From assembly GCA_001972305.1 (NCBI GenBank), contig BDDD01000062.1:992901-1056900 (forward strand): 64,000 nt of DNA. The letters run 5' to 3'. The position numbers and the translations under genes were made by a program. The notes beneath the pieces are model-generated. The model searched no databases and had not been told where the DNA came from. It saw nothing but the letters and a program-made list of their open reading frames with translations. Source of the DNA: Cephalotus follicularis. Its lineage: Eukaryota > Streptophyta > Magnoliopsida > Oxalidales > Cephalotaceae. Below are positions 44,463 through 56,620 of this stretch, piece by piece (position 1 is the first letter of the stretch; each line of letters starts with the position of its first letter).

Positions 44463-47400
44463 GGTGGGGCTGGGAGAAGACAAACTGTCTCTCTCTCTAT
44501 CTCCACTGGGATCTCCTTTGCATCGTCTAAGACATCTCTGCGACCTCGGGACATACTTAGCCCAACGTCGCGCATATGGTCCTCAATTATGGTAAAATTC
44601 ACCTCCCCGGGCTCCAGCGTTGACAGTTTTGCAAGGTCTGCCTTCTCTGCCTCATATAAAATTGATCTTTGGTTAAGGCGTTGGGTATCCAACGAATCAC
44701 ACCAATGGGAGGGAGTGAAGCCAGAGAGATTCCTTGTAAGGAAGTACCTCTCCCTCCAGTTCTTGATAGATTTTGTAGGATCCACCAACAGTTTATTGGT
44801 CAGACCAGTGCGAGCCTTAAAGTAATACCCGCGCTTTACATGAGACACGGAAAGGGCATGAAACTCCTTGAAGAGCCCCACCGTAGCTGTCATCCCTTTT
44901 TCTTAGCATCTCACCAAGAAGCCCATTATGAAGCTTCGAGACTGCGCTTGAAGGAGTGAGGGATAAAGTTGGAAACTCCTCAAAACCGCAATAGCGAAGA
45001 GGTGTACAGGAAGTCTCAAACCATGCGAGAGAGCATCCTCAAAAACCACAAAGAGGCTAGGTCTACTCTCTGTGGCCTCCTTGGAATCTCGGGGAATGGA
45101 TATCGTCAAGCCTCTGGAAAAACAGTATTTTTTAGCCAACTTCTCCACTTTTTTTTGCAGAGAAGTACACTTTTATCGAATGGGTCCTAAAGACTTGGGT
45201 CCAGCTCCGGAAGAGGCAACCTCAGGACCGCCCTCTGCGACAATATCCATGGCACCCTCTGAGCCGAGAGGACGCTTGGCAACTGTCACTGCCTCAGTCA
45301 TGCTGACATGCTCGGACCCAGCCTAGCTAGAATCCGTCGTGCCCACTACGAGGCCAAACCTCCCATCAGAGACTCACCTTGTAGGTTCAGCATAACAGAG
45401 TTTCAGAAATACATTTTTAAGCAGAGAATCTCTTTAAAACATAAAGAAAAACAGAAAGTTTTTTGAAAAACTTGAAAATAATTCTAACTCTTAAAATTTT
45501 ACGAAAATCAGGCATGTAGTATTCGTTTATCGGACTATGCCCCCTGTAAATAAAAACACAGTTTATAAATCCACACTCCCGAAGGAGGAAACAGTTATAA
45601 AATGGGCTCAGCCTTCAGCAGATCACAATTTAAAAGCAGAAAACAAATAATGGGTTGGGCTCTGCCTCAACCATATTATCAAAACTTAAACCTGAATAGG
45701 GCTCAGCCCTTTTAAACGAAACTAAAATATTTATATAAAAAATATAAGAAATGCAGAATTTAAAACATTGATGCAGTAATGCTATGCATATGTTGACTCT
45801 GGTAGGCATGCCCTTTGTGGTCTCACCTCAGCAGACTGACTGACTCCAGCTGACAGAGCTCAGCAGACTAACCTGTCAGAACTAAAAACAGAAAATAGAG
45901 GAGGGGTTAGTCCACAGGACTAGTGAGATGGAACAAAAAGACTCCGCAGAGTTTTGCTCACATATAAAACATCCTTGCATAAGAGATATAACAAAACTGT
46001 AAAACAACTGAAACAGCGTTTCAGAAACAAAATCAAAAGCAAAATCTGATTTATAAAACAGATATAAAACAACTTAAACAGAATATAAAATCAAAACCAA
46101 TTTATAAATCGGTATTTTCAGAAATCAGCAGAAAAACCAGATCAGATAACCAAACCAGACTATTTCTTTCAAACAGATTCAAATCCTCAGATTTTTCATA
46201 CATATTATAGTAACAGAGTTTAAACTAAAAATAAATATATAGAGATGTCATGGGTCTATTAGGTAAGGTTGACGCTTAGGCCCCGTTGGACCGAACTTCC
46301 AGCAGAAATAGTGGCAATGACACCGTTGTGTCAAAGCATCATAACAGAAAGTCATACACGTGTAGACAGTGCCTCTCATGGGCATCAGAAATATAAATAA
46401 TACAATACCGAGATCACCATGCATCTAAACATATTTAAACAGATTCAGTAGATACAGAAAACCGTCAAAACAGATTCAACAGATTTCAAAACAGATTCAG
46501 ACAGATACAGAATTCATCAATGTTTCAAAACATACTTAAAATAGATTTCAAACAGATCAAGAATTCATTTTCTTATCAAATACAGATATATCTGAAAATA
46601 ACGTCATACTATGACTATCATCTTGCGAGCGTTTGAAAACATTAAAAGAAAGTTTCAGATATTAAAACTTAAACATTTTTCAGAAACAGAGTAAATCCAA
46701 ACTCATTCAGATACGGAAATAAACCAATGAAAACGTTCAAACATTCAAACTATTAAAAAGAATTTCAGAGTAAAAGGTTTAAGAAAAGCGTTCAACTCAC
46801 AGTACAGACGAGCGAGTCTCTTGACTGGTCGTCTCCATGGCCGACCTCAAAGGCAAGATCTCGAAAGACGATGAAAGGGAGCACAGAGTCCGAATCTCGA
46901 AGCTGAACCGGAACGGATCACGCCTGGTGCGTTGGAGGACAAAGATCACCGATTTGGGGCGCGTTGGTCACGGCGCTGTGGCTTTTGGCCGGAAAGTGCG
47001 CGTCTAACTGCGGTTGACTTCACCGTCGATCTGCGCTACCGGCGTCGTCATATGTCGGGGCTGGTACAGTTCAAACGGCTGCTATGCCAGGAGTCCGAAT
47101 CTGGGCTCACCTTGCCGTGACGGTCACCGGAGATGCCGGAACGACGCAAAACATAGGCGGAGAAAGAAGGGCTTCGTGCGCGCGAACGACGCGGTTGCCG
47201 GTGCGGTGGTGGGGCTCGGTGCACTCAGGAGACTGAGGCGGTCCCGCCGATGCCTTCGCCTGTGTCAGGTCAGCATTGACGCTTGTGGCAGGAGCAGAGA
47301 GAGTGTGAGAGAATGGGAGAGATGGGAGAGAAACGGGGGGGAGAGAGAGAAAGTCATAAAATGAAAGCATTTTGGCATTTTCTTTATATATTCAATTCAA

Positions 47401-47758
47401 AACGGACTGGGTTCATCCATAATTAAACCGATACGGACGAAAATTGGATATTTAGGACATACCACTTGGCCTATTTTCTGAATTCAGCAGCAGTTTCAGT
47501 AAAACATCATTTAAATTTTTTACAGCAGAGAAAACTTATGTTAGGTAGAAAACCATCAAAATGAAATCACATTAGTAAAATTTTTATTAATATCGTGATG
47601 CATATGTCATGAGAACTAGAGAACGGACCAACTGCTAGACAGACAGACAGAAAGCCACGTAGCCTCACAGACACAGACTGTACTAGGACACGGATGTCAC
47701 ACATGCGGCATATTTCTGCTGGGGTAGCTGGTCTGGAGGTTTGCTTAACTCTAGCCAT
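44463..47758 (-). pseudogene. PF04195-like gypsy accessory gene, split by a solo LTR
   Basis: ATG at 47758 gives MARVKQTSRPATPAEICR, resembling the start of the 27555 gene (MAMTKQTSRQ). After the inserted LTR the gene resumes at 45303 and runs through EKLAKKYCFSRGLTISIPRD, HGLRLPVHLFAIAVLRSF, a gap with frameshift or intron at about 44900, then LFKEFHALSVSHVKRGYYF and DPTKSIKNWRERYFL. It ends at 44463 against the inverted repeat, lacking the coiled-coil half. It shows the gene family independently of the 27555 copy. Confidence 0.8.
45304..47701 (-). repeat. 2.4-kb solo LTR inside the gypsy accessory gene
   Basis: On the minus strand it runs TGTGACATCCGTGTCC to ...GAGCATGTCA. CATGC flanks both ends on the plus strand (45299-45303 and 47702-47706). 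No internal element is present. Minus-strand features include a TATA-like TATATAAAGAAAATG (about 47384) followed by a CT-rich run. The same LTR family begins at 63142. Its GC-rich part yields open frames on both strands that I do not regard as genes. Confidence 0.88.
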
Positions 47759-47989
47759 CTGGAAACTTATGAAGAGAGAGAGAAAGAATATGAGAAGCTA
47801 AGAAAAAACCAAGAGACGCCCTGATCAGTTTACACAGCAAATAATAAAGAGCGACTCGCCTAAGAATTTGAAGAGAAGTTTTGAAGAAAAGTTGTTTGAA
47901 GATCTGGAAAATCGAAAAGCTTCATAGAAAAAAGAGCCTTGAAAATTGAAGAAGATTAGAGTAAGGAAACTCACTACAAAAAACAAGCC

Positions 47990-48440
47990 TTTTGAAACGG
48001 ATGGAATCCGTTTCAAAAGGCCTATTTTTTCGTTTCAAAAGGTCAATTGAAACGGTTTTGAAACGGAAAAATGGAATTTCAAAAAAGTGGCGTATCAATA
48101 GCCTTTTGAAACGGACAAACCGTTTCAAAATGGTACCTTTTGAAACGGTTAGATCATCCGTTTCAAAAGGATACCCTTTTGAAACGAATAGAAGCAACCG
48201 TTTCAAAAGGGTACCCTTTTGAAACGGAGGACCCAAACCGTTTCAAAAGGGAACCCTTTTGAAATGGTAGGCCCGTTTCAAAAGGTTTAGAAAAAAATAA
48301 AAAAAATAAGACCCTTTTGAAACGGTTGACATTAACCGTTTCAAAAGGGTACCCTTTTGAAACGGTTAGTCCGTTTCAAAAGGTTTTTAAAAAAAAATAC
48401 CCTTTTGAAACGGTTAACACAAACCGTTTCAAAAGGGTTT
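47990..48440. repeat. Palindromic subterminal array (CCGTTTCAAAAGG)
   Basis: About 20 half-sites alternate as TTTTGAAACGG and CCGTTTCAAAAGG with spacers of 4 to 20 bp, so neighbouring sites form hairpins. A smaller set is at 50785-50895 near the other end. By analogy with En/Spm these are likely transposase binding sites. Confidence 0.85.
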
Positions 48441-48869
48441 TAAAAAAATAAAAAAAAATCATTTAAATCTTTTATAATCTGATTTTTTTATTAAAAAATA
48501 ATAAAAATATATTATTATACAATATTATAGACAACAAATTATTTTGCCTAAATGTATAAACGAATAATCATGGTAAACAGACATTATAATTGGGAAACAT
48601 ACATTGTATCGAACCAAAGCACACATTGCATCGACTGAGCTACAATCGTTATATCTCGAATTAAATACAATTTCTATATATTATTGTACAATATTATAGC
48701 CAACAAACTATTTTGCTTGAATGTAAATAAACATCGTGAGCATAAAAGTATCAAAAATCAAAATACGATACAATTAATTTATCAACTACTTAAATCTTGG
48801 CAACTAACTTTTAACAGTGAAAAAGCTGACTATAGAACTCTGCAGCAAGAGCAATTTGATGAAAAGAAA

Positions 48870-49003
48870 CCAACCTTATCCATACGAGCTAGATCAGAGA
48901 TAATTATCAGAACATCCAGCACAACCTCCCTTGGACTAGAAGAATCAAGCAACATTCAGGATATGGCTGCTAAATCCCATAGTACACTTCTACAATGAGT
49001 AAT
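48870..49003 (-). pseudogene. Captured exon fragment, FUSED/TIO-like ARM-repeat segment
   Basis: The minus strand reads LWDLAAIS, a stop, then MLLDSSSPREVVLDVLIIIS and DLARMDK, ending at a GT splice-donor-like site. From memory this matches the ARM-repeat tail of the plant FUSED-type kinase TIO. It is one exon with a stop, with no start and no kinase part. Assignment is tentative because it rests on one short exon. Confidence 0.45.
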
Positions 49004-49489
49004 TGGTAAGATCATGGCTCACAATACCTTAGTAGAGAGCTGTAGTTGGTTGTTGACCAATAGAAAGCATGGGGAAAAGGAGAATGCACAAACAAAAAGG
49101 GATGCAAGCAAGGAAGCAAGCCTAGTCAAGCTGCACCCAATCAACAAACAAAGGTAAATACAATTTTATCTGACATATGGATGTCATGTTAGAGGATCAT
49201 AAATCTCAGCAAGATCAACAAAACATAAGGGGAAATTTTGTTTTTTTGGAAGCAACATCATCCATTAAGGTAACCTGAATAGAATCTTTTAACAAAATAA
49301 ATGCACCAAACAGAATAACAGACTTGTATGTCCCTTCAGTAAACCATCAATGTCCTCAAAGGAGTAAACCATCAATGTCCTCAAAGGCTAAAGGAAGAGA
49401 AGATGGAAATGAAATAACAAACATATTTCCTAGCTGAAGAGAAAATTTAACTGCAAATGAACCACACAAGACTGAACTGCAACAAAAGC

Positions 49490-50460
49490 TTGTTTGAAAA
49501 TTTCAAATGGGAAGGCCTCAATAGGTATATCATAAGGGTATTGCTGCAAAATGGAAAAAAAATGTTGAAAATGATGTTGGGTGACGATCACAATCACTAA
49601 TTACTAAAGTAATATACCGCTATGATAGATTTTCCCAAATCCCGAACCCCCCACCAAGGATCGAATCCTAGTCTTCCCAATAGTAATGCAATGCATTTGT
49701 CATTAGGGTGTTCCCTTGGAGACTACTAAAGTAATATAGCCTAGACAAAAACTGGAGGAAAAGTTTTTAACATTAATAAAAGCAAGAATATGACCTGGAA
49801 GAGAGACCCAGCCATAAACCAGACAGTGTCAAGCTCATTATACTCTCGTTTGATTCCTTCAGCCCTTTCAAGAACTTCAGCCTGGTTCATAAAATTTAGA
49901 AATAAATTTTTTGAACCACTATTTATTAGTTAACTTTATAATTGTGAGGAAAGCGCGTAAATAAATAAATGTATCAGAATTCATCTCCAATTGAAAAAAA
50001 AATACCTTAGTGGGGCTACCAGTGAGAGAATCCGGTTCAGCTTCTGACCATAGAAGTGGAGATTCCACAGCCATCTGGCCTCTCCCCCTTTGGCGATCCA
50101 GCTCTCTAATATATGGATACCAGAACGACTTCTTTCCTTGTTTCTTCTCATACATTAGATACAATGCCAAGCATGCCAGTTCCAATAATTTGTTTGTGGT
50201 CAATAGTTTAGCTGTACAAACCACCAAGCCCAAACATATTATATAGCTTAAACACATACTTTTTTTTTCTTCTTTTCATTCATCACACCCAATTAGCCAA
50301 AATCCAAAATTGAAACAAAACAATGAAAATTAGGACCAAAATGTAGCAAAAACTGAGCTAAAGAAAGCACCTTTTCAAGGGCTTCAACTTCAACGACAGT
50401 TTTGGTATCAAGCCCATTTAGGTTATCCTTCACAACCTCTTGCGGGGTATTAAATCAAGG
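49490..50460 (-). pseudogene. Captured exons of a plastid SET-domain protein (pTAC14-like)
   Basis: Minus-strand exon-like blocks in order: PQEVVKDNLNGLDTKTVVEV and EALEK (about 50450-50373); ELACLALYLMYEKKQGKKSF through RELDRQRGRGQMAVESPLLW to GSPTK (about 50195-50008); AEVLERAEGIKREYNELDTV and WFMAGSLFQ (about 49883-49797); and QYPYDIPIEAFPFEIFKQAF then VAVQSCVVHLQ (about 49546-49455). GT/AG intron borders are retained between them. I recall this series from pTAC14/Rubisco-methyltransferase-type SET proteins of chloroplasts. The SET core and both gene ends are absent, so it is a captured middle part, not a gene. Confidence 0.65.
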
Positions 50461-51229
50461 CTAGCTCGTCTTCTCTCTTTGAACGGATGACGGTGATGGC
50501 GACGTTGGCGGAATTGCCACAACTAGCCACTGTCCCCCTTTCTCGCGCGCCTTTCTCTCTTCGTCGATTTCCCTTTTCCTTTTCTTTCTCTGCCGAACTC
50601 TCACTCTTTCTTATCTTCTTGCTCCCGCTGCCTCTCTCTTTCCTCCGCCTCTCTCACTGTCTCCTCTTCAGCGACGTGTTTCTCCCTCTCTTGTTTCACT
50701 TCTTCATTTTCTTTCTTCAGAAAAAATGAGAGTTAGGTCGAATGATTATATATTTGGGCATTAGCTATTTAAAACAGTAAATATCTACCGTTTCAAAAGG
50801 GTATACCCTTTTGAAACGGACAAAGCGACCGTTTCAAATGATACCTTTTTGAAACGGCCGCGTGATCCGTTTCAAAAGGTTGCGTTTCAAAAAGGCTGTT
50901 TTTTTGTAGTGACTTCTCCAAGAAGGAGAAGCGTTTTAAAGGGCTTTAGTTTGATTCCAGACCATGAGATCTATGCGGGATCAAACGACCTAGATCAGCC
51001 CATCAATCAGGTGCGAGAAACTAAAAGACCATGCGCAACAATGAAAATACGTGGACGGGAGACATGCTCGTCTTGCCACGCATCAATTAAAGTTAGAGCT
51101 GGGCTAAAAAGCAAAGCCCATAAGCCAAAACATACCTAATTACTTATTAAAGGTCTGCTCAAAACAAGAACACCTAACTAATGCTTTTCCCCCTCTACAA
51201 AGAGTAGAAAAAGTAGATCGTGGGGCATA

Positions 51230-51710
51230 TGATATGAGAAAAATTCATGCATTATTTGAGGTACTGACACGTGTCATTAAAACCCACAAATATTGGCAAA
51301 ACGTTCAAGTTCGTGGTCATTATGAGGGAGGAAACGCCTCCATCTCGTAATGAAGAAATGGCTTGGAATCTCGGCCAATTCCCAGGGTCCAGTAACCTCC
51401 ACGATGATGCTAGCAGTTCAGAGACGTTATAGCTAGGTAAAGCTATAAATACCCCCAAGAAAAAACTATGCAAGGGTCGAGCAATTTTCCATTTACACAT
51501 ACTACTTTCTTTGCACTCAACTAACTTAACCATTGGAGGGTTATCGGGAGTAAAAACTCCTGAACTTTTGACAGTTTGTCTTCTTTGTGTACAGGAAAAA
51601 CTAGAGAACCAAAGAACTAATACCTTCTTCGAAGCATCCAACGCGTTTCTCCCAACAAATCAAACATCTGCACGTGGAGGACTGTTGTGTATTTGATTTT
51701 AACATCAACA
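51230..51710 (-). repeat. LTR of the third gypsy remnant
   Basis: Plus strand starts TGATATGAGAAAAATTC and ends AACATCAACA, the complement of TGTTGATG...ATATCA. Internal CACGTG and the overall 481-bp length match the 486-bp LTRs of the 26559-38885 element in diverged form. The far LTR is missing, so no target duplication can be tested. Confidence 0.75.
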
Positions 51711-53240
51711 AATTTTAAGAGGGCAAAAAAGATTTTAAATCAAAAGAGAAACCAACGTCTACACTTTAATAAGTATAAAAATTAAATACTAAATCTTAAT
51801 AGTTGACAAAAATTGATGGAATTGAGCGTACATTTTCAATATGTATGTTCTCCACTAATCATCGATCGAAACTAACAAGAAGTATTTTTTCTAAGCACCT
51901 TTCCTTTTCGTAAGGACCGTTATCCGAAAGCCTCCAAAACAAAATACATTAACAAACGAGTTCCTTTCTCTCTATCTCTCTTTTTTTGGTAGAAGGCTTT
52001 TTAACCAAAGAAATACTGATATTATACAAAAAAAAAAAAAACAACTTTAATAACAATTTTAAAAAATTCTTATGAAGAAAATGAAATATAAAATTAAATA
52101 ATTTACTCATCTTTAACTCTTTTAAAAATGAATGATGAATAGTTATTGGCTATCGTTTTTATAACAAATAAAGACATTCAACAATATAAATAAAAGTACT
52201 ATTTCACTCTACACCGGTGTGAGCAGTCCCTTCACACCTCTCAATATTTCAATAATTTTATATTGATATTTTACAACTCTAACCATTCAATTTAATGTTT
52301 TATATATGTAAATCACTTTTGTAAATTGTCAAATCAATTAAATATCTATATCTATTTTATTTTTTTTATATTTATATAAGATATTTCATCGATTACATAG
52401 TTTCACAGTGATATTTTTTATAACTGTTGAATTTTTTTATATAAATATATAAAAATGAAGTATTTATAATTATCCAATTATCTTAAAAATTTATAGTAAT
52501 AATTTATATAGATCAAAAATTAAACTAAACCATAAAATTTATAAAATTTTATTTATAAATTATTTCACACTGAAATGAAAGGTAATATTCTTCTGTAAAT
52601 AAATTATTCTATCTTAAAACATATTATGTCCATACGCAAAGTTTATTCTATAATGTATGTAATTTAAAAAGATTAGAATAATAGAGGGGGTGTATATTAC
52701 CAAACACATACTGCCACGCACCTAATTTGATCTCATGTCAGGCAACCCTAAATTGAATCAAGAAGATATCAAACACAGAGAAACGCGTTCCAAAAGAGCC
52801 CAGACCCATTATTTCTCTCTAACGCTCTGGTTGTCGCACATCGGAGTATGGGTGGCTACTGACCGGAAGTGTGGGCCGTTGCTTACCGGAAGGGATTCGC
52901 CGACTATCGGTGGCTACTAAAGAGAGATTCGCCGACTTTTAGTTGCAGGTACCTCTTTTCTCTGTTTTTTTCTTTTTATAAAAAAAACCCTTGAGATTTA
53001 AAGATTTAACAAAATTTATAAAAATAAGATCTGAGATTGATCATATTGTAAGTACTGATTTGTTTTATTGTTCAAAATAATACAACCAAGTTTTTTCGTT
53101 TCTATTAACATAGAACAAATTCTGTTTTAACTGTTTGTTTTTTGATATATCTTTAGCATAAGAAATCTGGTTTTCTCTCTTTAATTCTGTCTTAGGCTTT
53201 AAGACCAAAATAGCATCATATCCAAAAGTGTTTAGCGGCG
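51711..53240 (+). promoter_or_regulatory. Upstream region and possible 5' UTR intron of the splicing gene
   Basis: 51711-52680 is AT-rich with nothing recognised. From about 52730 base composition rises and the sequence looks like transcribed leader. A donor-like TTGCAG|GTACCTC at 52948 and an acceptor-like site before about 53200 (TCTTAG|GCTTTAAG) could bound a 5' UTR intron of roughly 250 bp, ending shortly before the ATG. This is inference from splice-site appearance only. Confidence 0.4.
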
Positions 53241-56200
53241 ATGTACAACGGAATAGGATTGCAAACCCCTCGAGGGTCGGGGACGAACGGGTACATACAG
53301 ACAAACAAGTTCTTCGTGAGGCCAAGGAGCAACAACAACAACAACAGCGACAACAAAGGGTTCGAGGCAGGTGAAGGGATGGCAGGAGTCACTAAGAAAC
53401 CCAACAAGGACATCCTCGAACACGACCGTAAGCGTCAGATTCAACTCAAGCTCGTCATCCTCGAAGACAAGTTGTCCGAACAAGGTTTCACCGATGCTGA
53501 GATCGCCGATCGCTTGGACGAGGCCAGGAAGACTCTCGAGGCCGCCGCCGCTTCTGAGGAGACTGGTGGTCCCTTGGCCGTTATTGTTTCCGAAAACAAG
53601 TAATCCATCTCTATCTCAACCTTTACTCAAGTATTACTTTATTTGGGTGTAAATTAGAAATTATATATGTGACACTAGATGAGGGAGATACAAAGTCGTT
53701 TACTTTTATGTAGGCATAGTGATTAATGATATTACTGAGATCCACACCTTTAGTACCTGTAAGGAGCCATCGATTATGTACTGAATGACAATAAAAAAGT
53801 TTGTAGTTTAGATTCTGATGAGTTTATCTCAGGCTTCTCACATAAGAGGCATTTTGGAGGGTTAACTTTTGTGATTTTGTCATTTATAGCCCATTTCTGT
53901 ATCATTGAAAGATTAAGCCCATCGTTTGGTGTAAGCTTGTCGATTTTTAATTTCAGGTCTGACTTGCAGACTATTGCAAACATTGTTTTTAATCCTGAAA
54001 ATTAAGGTTGCAATAACCAGGAGCTAGTTAATTAGGCACACATATATTTATTTCTCGGCTGAATCTCTTTCAAATAGGGTTCATACCCCACCCAAATTGC
54101 CTTTACTTACAATGAAACTGATGTTGCCTCGGTAGAAAGCCTTGATCTTTTGAATATTTTCCTTCTAAAGAGTTACTAGAATACTGAACACAGAAGGTAT
54201 TGCCTTTTTAATATCTTGTAACAAATGCTAATAGTGTTAACATTGTAACAGTAACATATACAGCCTGCTTTTGGAGGCCGGATCATATTCTTTGCTAGTT
54301 AATTCAATGGTGTTTTGTCGGGCCATGCACACAATTTTTCCCCTTTGAAGCTTGCTTAACATAGTTTAAATTTCTTCTGTGAAACTTTAGGAAAAATTAG
54401 CATAGAAAATATGGACCTTAGAATAGCATGAAGAACTTATATATGTAACATTAGACAATTGTGATACATCATGTTAATACTTTGAATTGTAATTTGTTCT
54501 TGTGGTTGCGTCTACATTCTGTCGTGTGATTTTAATCACTTTCCAAACTTTGAAAGCTTAGAAATTTTTGTTATTGTGTTATTAATTTGATGCACTAGAC
54601 AGCTACATTGATGTTCAAACTTTGGAAGCTAAGATTTTTTTTATTGTTTGTGTTATTGTATTGATAATTTGATGCACTGGACAGCTATATTGATGATGAT
54701 GGTCTATGATGGAAGGATTCTACTGATGTTTGTTTTTGGTGGTTTCTCAGGTTTTCAGATACACAGACCCACCAAATCGCCGCTAGGAAGGAGAGACAAA
54801 TGGAAAAATTTAGAGATGCTCTTGGTCTTGATTTTTCTGAGAAGAAGGAACAAGGTGGTGAAGGGAGTGATGAGGAACCAAGAAATAGAAGAAAGAATAG
54901 CCTAAATGATGCCATACCTGAGCACACTTTTCTGGATAGAGACTTTGGGTGGAAGAAACATCTGGAAACTGAAAGGGGTGACAAGAACAAGGCTGCTAAA
55001 GATGCTAAAAGTAAGAAGGAAAGCAATGAAAACAGAAGGCATGGGGATGACTCTTCTGATACTTATAGCAGTGGCAAACATGGTAAGAGGATTCTAAAGA
55101 AGCACCGTAAAAGTAGCCGTGAGAGTGATCGTGATGGGAACGCTGGCAAGAAGAAGAAAACTTTTAAAAAGTACAAGAAAAGGATAAGGATTGATAGTGA
55201 GGATTCTGATGGCTCGACGGATGATGATGCTGACGTTGGCAAGAAGACGGAAAATTTAAAGAAGCACAAGAAAAGTAGAAGACATGACAGTGAGGATTCT
55301 GATTCTGCCACTGATGATGATACTGTTGGCAAGGTCACTTCCAGAAGGCAAGTTCAAAAATTTGGAAAATCTAGTCGGAGGCATGACTCAGATGAGGATT
55401 CCGGATCTGGTGAAGGCTTAGACAATGGCAGAACTCAGGAAGGGAAAGAGCCAATGATAACTCGGAAAAGGGTCGACTCTGATAGTGACTCTGATACCCG
55501 GATGGCAAAAAAAGGAAGTCATTATGAGAAGCGGAGAACTCAGCAAAGTGAAAGCCGTAGGATAGAGAGCGATGATTCTGATGCAGAGCAGCGGAAGAGG
55601 AAAGATGATAGATTTTGGGAAATCAACAAAGGCCATAATGTGGACAGTGAATATGATCTGGGCAAAGTGAGAAAGCATAAAAAGGAGTCAACGAACAGGA
55701 GTCGTAGAAGGAATTCTTCTGATAGTGATAATTCTGACTCTAGCAGTGATGAGGAGATGGAGATGCATCAAAGAAGTAAGAGGCCTGATACCAATGTCAA
55801 TGGCAAAACAACAATGGGAAGGCCAAAATCAGTTGAAAGGAAGCCTGTTTCAGGCAGTGACATTAGTAATAGCGACGATGATTCAGGCAGCAGTGCCAGT
55901 GATGAAACACATGAAAGAACTGGGAAAATTAACATAGAGAAAAGAAGTGGGCATGGAGTTGATTTGAATAGCAGAGGTGCACGTATTGGCCATGGATCTA
56001 GGCTAGAAGAAGGAGAGTTCAGGTCTAGTGTTGTTGAATATGATGGTAGAAAGAGAAGTATTACAGATAAATCTACCCATGGAAGTCAAGATACGATGAG
56101 GGGTAAGAGGAAACTCGATGATGAAAACAGGGAGCAGCAGCCAGAGTCAAAGTCAAGAACTAGGGTTATAGGGAAAGAGACCGAGTATAACAGAGATCAT

Positions 56201-56620
56201 CAGGTTGATAGATCAGACTTGAATAAAGATGGTCAGAGGAGGGATGACACCTGTGGTTTAGATATATCTAGAGGGTATGATGATGAGAAATTAGCCCGTG
56301 AAGGCAGAATTTATCGCAAGAATTTGGAGTCACAACGTGAAAGTAGGAGGAATGATCGGGATTATGAAGATCACCGAGGGGGCAAGAGGAGCTATAGAGA
56401 TGAGGAGGATCGTAGGGGGAGAAAGCATGAAAGAGATGAAGAAGATCGAAAATATAGAAGGCATGGAAGAGGGGTGGAAGAAGAGAGAGGAAGTAAAAGT
56501 TATGAGAGGGACACAACGTTTGATCATTCTAAGAGACCTAGATATGATGATTATCGGTCTAGTGAGAGAAGGTATGCAAGTGATAAACATGCTGATGATA
56601 AGGTCAGACTTCAAGACTGA
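53241..56620 (+). CDS. CWC21/SRRM2-type pre-mRNA splicing factor (cwf21 domain)
   Basis: Two exons, 53241-53599 and 54751-56620, joined at AA|G in phase (GT/AG intron of 1151 bp), giving 742 aa. The N-terminus MYNGIGLQTPRGSGTNGYIQ is the hallmark of the Cwc21/SRRM2 family, followed by a cwf21 domain (residues about 57-100; HDRKRQIQLKLVILEDKLSE). Residues 120-742 are a long disordered, highly charged tail rich in KKH, SDSD and RD/RE stretches with RS-like dipeptides. In yeast and humans the N-terminal region contacts Prp8 and Snu114 in the activated spliceosome, so a nuclear splicing role is expected. A further splice near the end (GATAAG|GTCAGAC at about 56600) is possible. It is the intact member of the segmental pair; copy A at 16879 is truncated. 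Confidence 0.9.

Larger units (their letters stand above)
47972..50911. mobile_element. CACTA element carrying captured host-gene exons
   Basis: Ends CACTACAAAAAACA and TGTTTTTTTGTAGTG with a 3-bp target duplication ACT on each side (47969-47971 and 50912-50914). Subterminal regions (47990-48440 and 50785-50895) are arrays of CCTTTTGAAACGG and CCGTTTCAAAAGG alternating as hairpins. No transposase is present, so it is non-autonomous. The interior holds minus-strand exon-like segments resembling at least two unrelated host genes, separated by intron-like sequence. Confidence 0.85.
44463..51710 (-). mobile_element. Third gypsy remnant, layered with later insertions
   Basis: Read on the minus strand this is an LTR (51710-51230), a leader (51229-50912 and 47971-47759) and an antisense-type gene (47758-44463). 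The order matches the plus strand of the Tat element at 26559 (LTR, leader, PF04195-like gene). Its gag-pol part is missing beyond 44463. A CACTA element splits the leader and a solo LTR splits the gene. Confidence 0.8.

Noticed and set aside
46932-47370. Open frames of about 60-116 codons on both strands in a GC-rich block
   Set aside because: The same block recurs at 63676-63973 as part of the same LTR family, so it is LTR sequence, not a host gene.
48008-48236. Frames with repeated PFETV or FKRLL units
   Set aside because: Artefact of the palindromic CCGTTTCAAAAGG array.
47990-48440. Regular short repeats that could be mistaken for a CRISPR array
   Set aside because: The repeats alternate strand, are only about 13 bp and sit at a CACTA end in a plant genome. 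Spacers are neither uniform nor unique.
50487-50729. 80-codon plus-strand frame MTVMATLAELPQLATV...
   Set aside because: It looks a little like a transit-peptide start and could be another captured exon, but it soon becomes low-complexity Phe/Leu/Ser and I could not match it to any family.
54685-55338. Minus-strand open frames rich in Ser, Leu and Phe
   Set aside because: These are antisense shadows of the charged tail of the CWC21/SRRM2-like gene.
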